Below are positions 8,712-15,476 of a stretch of DNA of 64,000 nt, piece after piece (positions within the stretch are counted from its first letter, which is position 1; every line of letters begins with the position of its first letter). Made by a program: the position numbers and the translations under genes. The notes below the pieces were generated by a model. It saw nothing but the letters and a program-made list of their open reading frames with translations, searched no databases and was not told the origin of the DNA. Source of the DNA: Candidatus Obscuribacterales bacterium (GTDB lineage: Bacteria > Cyanobacteriota > Vampirovibrionia > Obscuribacterales > Obscuribacteraceae). The stretch is from assembly GCA_020634035.1 (NCBI GenBank), contig JACKCM010000009.1:62001-126000 (forward strand), in the 5' to 3' direction.

Positions 8712-9848
8712 ATGCTCAATTATTTTGCCGTAAATAACTATCGCTCCATAAAAGACCTGTGGCTCAAACTAGACAGGGTCACGGTCCTGGTCGGACCGAA
8801 TGGCTGCGGCAAGAGCAATCTCTATCGAGCCCTGATGCTGCTCGCCGCCGCCGCCGAAGGTGACCTCTCCTATAAAGTAGCCGAAGAAGGCGGTCTTAGC
8901 TCAATCTTATTCAGAGGACCGACATCTAAGTACTTCAAATCTGATCTGGTCAAACTGGCCATGCGTACAGAAAACCTCAACTACGAGCTGACCTTCGGCG
9001 GACCTGGTCTTGCCATGGCAAAGAATGGCCCGTTCTATAGCGACATCGAAATCAAAAGCGAAATATTCTCCCGTCATTCTTTTAGCGGCAAGGCCGCAAA
9101 AAAGATTTTTGTACGTAGAAGACAATCGGCAGAAGGTCTGCTTGCCAGAGGAGGGCGCTCCGAATACACCACATTGTTGAGGCATAACAGATCGGTGCTT
9201 GCCGAAATAATCGACCCGGAGAGCTATCCAGCTCTAACAGAGATAAGAGAAGAGCTTGCCGGCTGGCGGTTCTATCATCGCTTCCGCACGGATAAAGATG
9301 CCCCTGCCAGACAAGCGAACTTTCCGGTGGCGACCAGAATGCTCAATCAAGATGGCAGCAATCTAGCCGCCACCGTCGCCACCATATTCGAACTGGGTGA
9401 CAGAGAACAGTTCTTAGCAGCCTTCGAAACAGCATTTCCAAAAACCTCTCTCTATGTTGAGCAAGAGAGTCTCGGCCTTACTCTCAAAGTAGAATATCCC
9501 GGTATTAAAAGACCACTGGATCTGGGTGAACTATCGGAGGGGACACTGCAATATCTGCTCTTGCTGGCCGCTTTTCATTCGCTGAACAGACCCAGCTTCA
9601 TGGTGCTGAACGAGCCCGAGATGAGCATCCACGAAGATTTAATGGAACCCCTGGCCGAGCTTATTGTAAGCGCCGCCGCCGATTCTCAAATATGGGTCAC
9701 CACCCATTCAAAATTGCTCTCTGATTATGTCATGGACTTCGGCGGCTATAGCGAAATAGAGTTGGATAGAGACAACGGTGCCACCATCGCACCGGCGCTT
9801 GGTCTGGGCGGCTATCGCTTCGAAGAAGAGGTCGACGATGCTGACTGA
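8712..9848 (+). CDS. AAA-family ATPase (COG4637-like), second tandem paralogue
   Basis: 378 residues, clearly homologous to its neighbours along its length. It starts MLNYFAVNNYRSIKD, has Walker A GPNGCGKSN (Cys for Ser relative to the flanking copies), signature LSEGTLQYLLLLA, Walker-B region FMVLNEPEMSIHEDL and THSKLLSDYV. The middle contains the family's WRFYHRFRTDKDAPAR segment. The tail is short and acidic (EEEVDDAD). It sits 12 bp after the first copy and overlaps the third by 11 bp (ATGCTGACTGA), so the three are co-transcribed and the last two probably translationally coupled. It more closely resembles the third copy (shared ILFRG/IFSG and SDY segments), suggesting two rounds of duplication. 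Confidence 0.85.
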   Translation: MLNYFAVNNYRSIKDLWLKLDRVTVLVGPNGCGKSNLYRALMLLAAAAEGDLSYKVAEEGGLSSILFRGPTSKYFKSDLVKLAMRTENLNYELTFGGPGLAMAKNGPFYSDIEIKSEIFSRHSFSGKAAKKIFVRRRQSAEGLLARGGRSEYTTLLRHNRSVLAEIIDPESYPALTEIREELAGWRFYHRFRTDKDAPARQANFPVATRMLNQDGSNLAATVATIFELGDREQFLAAFETAFPKTSLYVEQESLGLTLKVEYPGIKRPLDLGELSEGTLQYLLLLAAFHSLNRPSFMVLNEPEMSIHEDLMEPLAELIVSAAADSQIWVTTHSKLLSDYVMDFGGYSEIELDRDNGATIAPALGLGGYRFEEEVDDAD

Positions 9849-10995
9849 ATTCGAGGTGACAAATTTCCGCTCGGTAAAGCATATCTATATGAAGATGCGC
9901 CCGATAACAGTAATAGTCGGACCGAACGGCTCGGGCAAAAGTAATTTATATAGGGCTCTCAAACTTTTGCAGGAAGCGGCACGGGGAAGACTGGCTGATG
10001 CCATAGCCACCGAAAACGGTATCGCCTCGGCTATATTCTCCGGTTACCGGGGAGATAAAAAAAACAATCGGATCAAATTAGCGGTGACCACCGAGAACTA
10101 TCGCTATGGTATCAATTTCGGCCGCATTCCTCTGGGAGCTCGTTACGACGAATCATTCTTCCGTGACGATCTCGATATCAAAAGCGAATCCCTCGAATTC
10201 CAGACCAGACAGAGAACCTTCAAAAAGCTTTTGACCCGACGAAGAAGCAGCATAGAAGCGGTGGATAATAATGGGGTCAGAAGCGATTATACTACCACCG
10301 TTCCCACCAACGCTTCGGTACTGGGTGGACTTGGAGATCCACTGCGTTATCCAGGACTGCATCGATTTAAGATGGAAGTGCTGCGCTGGCGTTTCTACGA
10401 AAGTTTCCGCACCGACAAAGAGTCTCCGCTACGCCTTCCCCAGCCGGGAGTCTTCAGTGGCGCCCTGGATGCCACCGGCAGCAATCTTGCTGCCACAATC
10501 GCCTCGATTGTCACCGCCGACGATTCGGGAGATTTCGAAAACGCCCTGGACGAAGCTTTTCCCGGAACCACCCTCAGTATCAAAGGCAGCCGTCAGGGAT
10601 TAAAACTTGCCGTCAACTATCCGGGTATGGCGCGGTCTTTAGAGGCGCCCGAGCTATCGGACGGCACCCTGCAATATATCGCATTATTAACCGCACTGCA
10701 CGCCCTTGATCCACCGCCCTTGCTTGCCATAAACGAGCCGGAGACGAGCATTCATGATGATCTGATGGAGCCTTTAGCTAAAGCGATAGTGCGGGCCTCA
10801 GAGAATTCTCAAATCTGGGTCACCACCCACTCCAAACTTCTGAGCGACTATATCCTCGACTATGGCGGCTATGACGAACTGACTCTTGAAAAAAACGACG
10901 GAGAGACTAAAGTAGTCGGTCTGGGCATCGATGGCAGAATAATCGAAGATCCGGATGAAGATGATGATGAAGAAGACGAGGATCTCAATCTTTGA
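9838..10995 (+). CDS. AAA-family ATPase (COG4637-like), third tandem paralogue
   Basis: About 385 residues starting MLTEFEVTNFRSVKHIY, with Walker A GPNGSGKSN, WRFYESFRTDKESPLR, signature LSDGTLQYIALL, Walker-B region LLAINEPETSIHDDL and THSKLLSDYI. The start is the ATG at 9838 inside the end of the previous gene, preceded by GAAGAGG; a start at 9778 would add 20 residues unlike the paralogues. The C-terminus is extremely acidic (a run of Asp/Glu before LNL). It converges on folE and shares 11 bp with it. Like the other copies it lacks any recognised nuclease or helicase domain, so it is either an ATPase partner of unknown proteins or works with its two paralogues. Confidence 0.85.
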   Translation: MLTEFEVTNFRSVKHIYMKMRPITVIVGPNGSGKSNLYRALKLLQEAARGRLADAIATENGIASAIFSGYRGDKKNNRIKLAVTTENYRYGINFGRIPLGARYDESFFRDDLDIKSESLEFQTRQRTFKKLLTRRRSSIEAVDNNGVRSDYTTTVPTNASVLGGLGDPLRYPGLHRFKMEVLRWRFYESFRTDKESPLRLPQPGVFSGALDATGSNLAATIASIVTADDSGDFENALDEAFPGTTLSIKGSRQGLKLAVNYPGMARSLEAPELSDGTLQYIALLTALHALDPPPLLAINEPETSIHDDLMEPLAKAIVRASENSQIWVTTHSKLLSDYILDYGGYDELTLEKNDGETKVVGLGIDGRIIEDPDEDDDEEDEDLNL

Positions 10996-11626
10996 GAAGA
11001 CTCAAAGCCTCTCTTCTTTGATCTTTATCTTCAGCCAAAAGCCCTTTGAAAACTGTGGTCAAGGTTCTGGCACCGGGCTTTTTGATGCCGCGCATAGACA
11101 TACAAAAATGTTCTGCGTCCAGCAAAACAGCCACACCAAGGGGATCTATTCCCCGCACTATGGCGTCGGCAATCTCTTCGGTCATGCGCTCCTGGACCTG
11201 GGGACGACGGGCGGTGAGTTCGACCACTCTTGCCAGCTTGGACAGACCGGTGACCACACCTTCTCTTGGTAGATAGGCGATATGAGCCGTGCCTATGAAA
11301 GGAACAAGATGGTGCTCGCAGAGACTGTTGAAGCTGATGTCTCTGACTACAACCAGACCTTCGCCCCCTTCTTTGAAGGTACAGGTGATTTCGGAAGCAG
11401 CATCGACTCCCACTCCGTAACAGAGTTCTTGAAACATCCTGGCAAAACGAGCCGGAGTCTCTCGAAGACCTTCACGGAAGACATTCTCACCAATCGCTTC
11501 TAAAATCAAAGCCCCTGCCCGGTGCAATTTGTCCTGGTCGACCCTGGCACCGGAACCGGTTTTGGTAACGGATCGCGTCCGGCTCTTAAGCTCCGGCACT
11601 TTCAGTTCGCTCAAAGAGACATCCAT
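10985..11626 (-). CDS. folE: GTP cyclohydrolase I
   Basis: 213 residues. It opens the GTP ring to 7,8-dihydroneopterin triphosphate, the first step to folates and other pterins. The family core is intact: LCEHHLVPFIGTAHIAYLP with the Zn-binding Cys and His, GLSKLARVVE, RRPQVQERMTEEIAD and the LDAEHFCMSMRGIKKPG stretch with the second Zn Cys. CAGGAG lies 8 nt before the ATG. A direct repeat GTTCAT-N5-GTTCAT lies 61-77 nt upstream on its own strand. Folate cofactors serve as photolyase antennae, and folE is known in light-inducible sets of other bacteria, which fits the photolyase genes later in the window. Confidence 0.95.
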   Translation of the reverse strand: MDVSLSELKVPELKSRTRSVTKTGSGARVDQDKLHRAGALILEAIGENVFREGLRETPARFARMFQELCYGVGVDAASEITCTFKEGGEGLVVVRDISFNSLCEHHLVPFIGTAHIAYLPREGVVTGLSKLARVVELTARRPQVQERMTEEIADAIVRGIDPLGVAVLLDAEHFCMSMRGIKKPGARTLTTVFKGLLAEDKDQRREALSLLKD

Positions 11627-11686
11627 AAATAAGACTCCTGATTGACAATAGATTCTCTACCAACCCTTCAATACTATAGGACCGGC

Positions 11687-11703
11687 ATGAACAGAGAATG
11701 AAC
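11687..11703 (-). promoter_or_regulatory. Direct-repeat operator GTTCAT-N5-GTTCAT upstream of folE
   Basis: On the minus strand two identical GTTCAT hexamers are spaced exactly 11 bp apart, one helical turn, 61-77 nt before the folE start. Tandem 11-bp repeats are the usual binding geometry of OmpR/PhoB-family regulators (compare actinobacterial PHO boxes). Related sites occur at 13261, 36976, 37023 and 39890. Confidence 0.55.
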
Positions 11704-11728
11704 CTGATTCAATAGAAGAAAAAACTTC

Positions 11729-12643
11729 TCAAAACTTATGACCAAGATATTTGCGAATACCAAAAGCAGAAGCAGTACCCGAGCCCATCGCCCAGGCGAT
11801 TCTATCGACACCGCCACTGACGATATCACCGGCGCAGAAGACCCCTGCAATAGAGGTCGCGCCCAGACGGTCGCAGACAATATGATCTCTTTCGTCCATA
11901 TTAATCTGTCCGGCAAAAAGTTCTGTATTGGGAGCGTAACCTATCTTGACCACCACTTTAGAGCAGGGTATTTCAAACTCCTCGCCGTCTTTGCTTATGA
12001 GAACTCCGGTCAGGGCAGCTTCGCCTCTGAAAGACCGAATAGAGCTGTTTTTGTGAACGGCAATGCGAGGATGTTCCTCCACCGCCTGCACCAGATCCGG
12101 TCGCGCCCGAAATGTCGAAGAGCGATGGATCAAATAAACCGAAGAACAGATAGCCTCAAGGTCAAGAGCAGTAAGTAAGGCACTGTCACCGCCACCAACC
12201 ACAACCACAGACTTCTTTTTGAGAAGGTCTTTATAGATACCGCTTCGGTAGAGAACATGCTCGCAGATATAATCCGGGCAGTCTATGCCAAGACGTCTGA
12301 CTCTATAGCCGGTGGCAATAAGAAAAGCACGATAAGAGATCTGTCCTCTATTGCTCTCCACTGTTTTATTCTTAAGATCAACTGACGAGACCGCACAATC
12401 TGTGAGCAGCCTCTCTGCCAGCACAGACCGGGCTGCCTCGGTCATAGAGCCCGCCAGGGACGCTCCATCATCATATGAGCCCGTGGCAAGATTGCGGATA
12501 GCACTGGGAATTTGATTGAGCTGCCCGCCGGGCTGCCGCTCTTTCTCCAGAACCAGAACATCCAGTTTGTTATCGAGACATTCCAGGGCACAGCTCACCC
12601 CGGCCGGTCCTGCTCCCAGAACAAGGACCTCGGTCTCTATCAT
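11729..12643 (-). CDS. Thioredoxin-reductase-like flavoprotein lacking the CxxC (ferredoxin/flavodoxin-NADP reductase type)
   Basis: About 304 residues beginning MIETEVLVLGAGPAGVSCALE (FAD-binding). A second dinucleotide-binding GGGDSALLTALDLE lies near residue 155, followed by HRSSTFRA, a typical NADPH-binding stretch, and GVFCAGDIVSG near the end. Between the two domains, where thioredoxin reductase has CxxC, it reads CEHVLYRSG. The disulfide centre is therefore missing and the protein resembles TrxR-like ferredoxin-NADP reductases. The start is the ATG at 12643, overlapping the stop of the VOC gene (ATGA), which implies translational coupling. A start 23 codons upstream lies inside that gene and lacks homology. 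The electron acceptor is unknown. Confidence 0.85.
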   Translation of the reverse strand: MIETEVLVLGAGPAGVSCALECLDNKLDVLVLEKERQPGGQLNQIPSAIRNLATGSYDDGASLAGSMTEAARSVLAERLLTDCAVSSVDLKNKTVESNRGQISYRAFLIATGYRVRRLGIDCPDYICEHVLYRSGIYKDLLKKKSVVVVGGGDSALLTALDLEAICSSVYLIHRSSTFRARPDLVQAVEEHPRIAVHKNSSIRSFRGEAALTGVLISKDGEEFEIPCSKVVVKIGYAPNTELFAGQINMDERDHIVCDRLGATSIAGVFCAGDIVSGGVDRIAWAMGSGTASAFGIRKYLGHKF

Positions 12644-12987
12644 TCTGACCCGTCTAGAGAATAGGGCGTGAGCACCTCGACCACGTTGCCGCCCGGGCCC
12701 TTCAGATAGCAAGAACGACTGCCGTCACGGTGCTGCTTCAGCTTGCCGTACTTTTCGGCGTCATCTCTGACGATGCCTAGATGGGGCGGATGCTCTTCTC
12801 TTACAACAAAAGCCAGTTTGAGATTGGAGAACTCCAGCATCGCCCAGGTGGCGTCTTTATAAAGAACTTCGCACCGAAAACGCTCTTGATACCAGGCTAC
12901 GGCACCGTCTATGTCGTCCACCTCGAGGGCGAGATGGTCGATTGCATCTAGTGCGGCTTTGCTCACTGTACTCGGGCTCTTCTCCAT
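12640..12987 (-). CDS. VOC (glyoxalase/bleomycin-resistance) family protein
   Basis: 115 residues forming a single VOC half: IDHLALEVDDIDGAVAWYQERF at the N-terminus, the strand LEFSNLKLAFVV in the middle, and SCYLKGPGGNVVEVLTPY at the C-terminus with the conserved Glu metal ligand. The His in HLAL is the first ligand. The substrate cannot be told. The gene begins 9 bp after the 71-residue gene and overlaps the flavoprotein start by 4 bp, so the three form an operon. Confidence 0.85.
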   Translation of the reverse strand: MEKSPSTVSKAALDAIDHLALEVDDIDGAVAWYQERFRCEVLYKDATWAMLEFSNLKLAFVVREEHPPHLGIVRDDAEKYGKLKQHRDGSRSCYLKGPGGNVVEVLTPYSLDGSE

Positions 12988-12996
12988 AGTCGAAGA

Positions 12997-13212
12997 TTAT
13001 CCTACAGGTTGAGGCATTTTGCAGGGATCATGAATTTTTCTAAGCAGGTCGTCATAGGACTCTGAAAGGGTGGCATAGGTGACATTGCCGACCTGACCCT
13101 TGAAATAGACGATGGTCTTGCCTGTCTCTTTTTTATGGGGCTCCAGATAGCCTATGGAATCTACATTGATAAGAATCCGGCTATCATCCAGTTTGGTCTC
13201 GATAAACAGCAT
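12997..13212 (-). CDS. Small conserved-looking protein (71 aa), FlbD-like in outline
   Basis: It starts MLFIETKLDDSRILINVDSIGYLEP and continues with KTIVYFKGQ and TYATLSESYDDLLRKI, an all-beta then helical outline like FlbD-type or LytTR-like small proteins. I do not recognise it with confidence. The ATG is preceded by GGAGGT with 8 nt spacing, strong evidence that it is translated. It is the first gene of the 71-aa/VOC/flavoprotein operon, and a GTTCAT-N5-GTTCAC repeat lies 48 nt upstream. Confidence 0.65.
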   Translation of the reverse strand: MLFIETKLDDSRILINVDSIGYLEPHKKETGKTIVYFKGQVGNVTYATLSESYDDLLRKIHDPCKMPQPVG

Positions 13213-13260
13213 GGGTCAGCACCTCCGTCTCTACACTATCCTTAGCTTAGAAGGAGCAAT

Positions 13261-13277
13261 GTGAACATGCCATGAAC
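13261..13277 (-). promoter_or_regulatory. Direct-repeat operator GTTCAT-N5-GTTCAC upstream of the VOC/flavoprotein operon
   Basis: On the plus strand GTGAAC (13261-13266) and ATGAAC (13272-13277) are 11 bp apart; read toward the downstream operon this is GTTCAT GGCAT GTTCAC. It lies 49-65 nt before the first start codon. Same pattern and orientation as the site before folE. Confidence 0.5.
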
Positions 13278-13302
13278 CCGTCCTTTCGAATTAGACCAGC
13301 CC

Positions 13303-13992
13303 TCAGATCTCGAAGCGGTAACCGACTCCATAGACCGAGTGAATCACCTCTCTGTCAGGTAGATAGCGCGCGATTTTTTTGCGAAGGTTTTTAATATGAC
13401 TATCTATTGTCCGGTCGACGCTTCTTTGCTCCGGTCCGGTGCATAGTTCGTGCAGATGCGCTCTTGAGTAAACCCTTCCCGGATTATTAATCAGTTTGCT
13501 CAAAAGCCTGAATTCCATGGGGGTAAGGTCCAGCTTCTCGCCTTCGACACAGATCCTCAAAGCGCCCTCGTCTATTTGAAAGATTCTGGAATCGCTCACC
13601 GGCTCCGGTGAATGACGGTGTCTTCTCAACACCGCCTTGACCCTGGCTACTACCTCTCGCGGACTGAAGGGCTTGCAGATATAGTCATCGGCGCCCAGTT
13701 CCAGGCCAAGCAGTCGGTCGAGCTCATCTACCCGGGCGGTAACCATGATGATAGGCAGTTCGGAAAACTTCCTCACCTCCCGGCATATAGTGAGCCCGTC
13801 CACACCCGGCAGCATCAGGTCGAGCAAAAGGATATCCGGCGGGTTCTCCTTCACCGACTCCACTACCCCGTCACCACTGTAGCTTGCGTCGGTCTCAAAA
13901 CCGGACTGTTTGAGATAGTCGAGCAGAATACCGGCGATGCGCTCCTCGTCTTCTACTACCAGAACTCTCGGTTTCTCAGCGTTGTCACTCAT
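13303..13992 (-). CDS. OmpR-family response regulator (BaeR-like)
   Basis: About 229 residues from MSDNAEKPRVLVVEDEERI. The receiver domain has the phospho-acceptor Asp in LLLDLMLPGVDG and Lys in DDYICKPFSPRE. A winged-helix domain ends DREVIHSVYGVGYRFEI. The ATG at 13992 overlaps the stop of the sensor kinase (ATGAGTGA, 8 bp), so the pair is translationally coupled; an alternative ATG at 14001 lies further inside the kinase gene. It is the last gene of the seven-gene PqqD/ATP-grasp operon and probably regulates that operon, since an 11-bp direct repeat lies at the operon's head. Confidence 0.92.
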   Translation of the reverse strand: MSDNAEKPRVLVVEDEERIAGILLDYLKQSGFETDASYSGDGVVESVKENPPDILLLDLMLPGVDGLTICREVRKFSELPIIMVTARVDELDRLLGLELGADDYICKPFSPREVVARVKAVLRRHRHSPEPVSDSRIFQIDEGALRICVEGEKLDLTPMEFRLLSKLINNPGRVYSRAHLHELCTGPEQRSVDRTIDSHIKNLRKKIARYLPDREVIHSVYGVGYRFEI

Positions 13993-15469
13993 TGCCAGCA
14001 CTCCTATCTAGAGGTAGCCATAGCTCTATCTTCAGCCCGCCCAGAGAAGACGGCCCGGCGCTGATGCCACCATCATGACTCTCGACGATGTTTTTGCAAA
14101 TAGCCAGTCCAAGACCGGTGCCACCAAGCAGTCGGCTTCGCGATGAGTCGACCCGGAAGAAGCGCTCGAAGAGCTTGTCATAAAGGTCGGCCGGCACAGC
14201 CGGAGCAGAGTCTTCAAAGGCTATCGAGAGCTTCTCGTTTTCATGGATAGCTGAGGTAATGAGGACTTTGCCGCCCTTATCCGTATAACGCAGCGAATTC
14301 TCGAGCAAGTTAGAGAAAAGTTGCTTGAGCATATCCGCGTCACAGCGAACCCGTACTCGAACTTTCTTATCATCAGGCATACGACATTCAATCGACAAGC
14401 CTTTCTCTTCGAAGCGGTTTTCAAAAGACTCGACCGCTTCAATAACCAGTCCCCGGGGGTCAAATGGAGCGAACCTGAGGGAGAGCCTGCCTAGATCGGC
14501 TCGCGAAAGGTCATAGAGCTGATCTACTAAGCGATTGAGAGCCATGATCTCACCGTGTAAAACAGCCAGGGTCTTAGGAGTGACTTTCTGAACACCGTCT
14601 TGAAAGGCTTCTATTTGAGCTCTGAGAATAGCAATCGGGGTGCGCAGTTCGTGCGAAGTATCAGCCATCCATTGCATTCTCGACTGTTCATTCTTAGAAA
14701 GCGCCGAGGCCAGTTTATTGAGATTGGTTGCCAGAGCGCCAAGTTCGTCCGAGCGATCTAAATTTACCCTGGTCGACAGATCGCCGCCGGCAAGCTTTTC
14801 GGTCTGTCCGAGCAAGATATGAATCGGCTTGAGCAAATTAGATGAGAGTGCCAGGGCACCGGCGACGGCACCAAGCAGAATGACACCGAAAATGACACCG
14901 AGATTGCGTTTCAGCGCTTCATAGAAAGGCTCTTCCAGAGAGGCTCTATCGCCGGGGTCACCGCTGAGGCGAAGTGAGCCGATGGTCTTGCCGCCGGCGG
15001 ATAGTTCTCGACGCCCGTTTATATATGGCCCGCGCTCCGAACCATAACCAAATAACCTCTGTCCTCTGTCATCGAAGATACAGAGCCGGTCTATAAGCTC
15101 TGCCTCGGCTCGGGAGATGCGCAGCGGCGGCGGACCTCCTTCTATCGGTCCCGGACGCTCAAAGTCCGGTACCGGCGGTGGCGGCATCGGACGAGAAGAT
15201 TCGCCATGGGCCGCTCTCTCCAGTACCTCAGCCATGATTCTTCTGTAGGGCGGGCGACGTCTATCTAAGAAAGACCAGTCACCATGACTTTCGAACTCAG
15301 CTTCCAGATGCTTTGCTACAGGCTCCAGCATCCCCATCTCAATTCGAGCGGTATAGCCGGCAATACCATCGCCGACAACACCCAGACATAGCCAGATAGA
15401 GACCGCTACCGCCAGGCAGGAGACCAGGAACATAGTCAAAAATAATTTCAGGGTAATGCTCAATTTCAT
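13985..15469 (-). CDS. Membrane sensor histidine kinase (BaeS/CpxA-like)
   Basis: About 494 residues starting MKLSITLKLFLTMFLVSCLAV. There is a first membrane helix, a periplasmic domain of about 140 residues with a proline-rich stretch, a second helix (VIFGVILLGAVAGALALS) and a HAMP domain (LLKPIHILL...GDLSTRV). The phospho-acceptor His lies in WMADTSHELRTPIAILRAQIEAFQDG. The ATPase shows the N box LLENSLRYT and GTGLGLAICKNIV. A start 42 codons upstream would run into the transporter gene and carries no signal. It begins 7 bp after the UT/M23 gene and overlaps the regulator by 8 bp. The stimulus is unknown; position suggests it senses something linked to the operon's product or substrate at the envelope. 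Confidence 0.9.
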   Translation of the reverse strand: MKLSITLKLFLTMFLVSCLAVAVSIWLCLGVVGDGIAGYTARIEMGMLEPVAKHLEAEFESHGDWSFLDRRRPPYRRIMAEVLERAAHGESSRPMPPPPVPDFERPGPIEGGPPPLRISRAEAELIDRLCIFDDRGQRLFGYGSERGPYINGRRELSAGGKTIGSLRLSGDPGDRASLEEPFYEALKRNLGVIFGVILLGAVAGALALSSNLLKPIHILLGQTEKLAGGDLSTRVNLDRSDELGALATNLNKLASALSKNEQSRMQWMADTSHELRTPIAILRAQIEAFQDGVQKVTPKTLAVLHGEIMALNRLVDQLYDLSRADLGRLSLRFAPFDPRGLVIEAVESFENRFEEKGLSIECRMPDDKKVRVRVRCDADMLKQLFSNLLENSLRYTDKGGKVLITSAIHENEKLSIAFEDSAPAVPADLYDKLFERFFRVDSSRSRLLGGTGLGLAICKNIVESHDGGISAGPSSLGGLKIELWLPLDRSAGNE

Positions 15470-15476
15470 AATCGGC

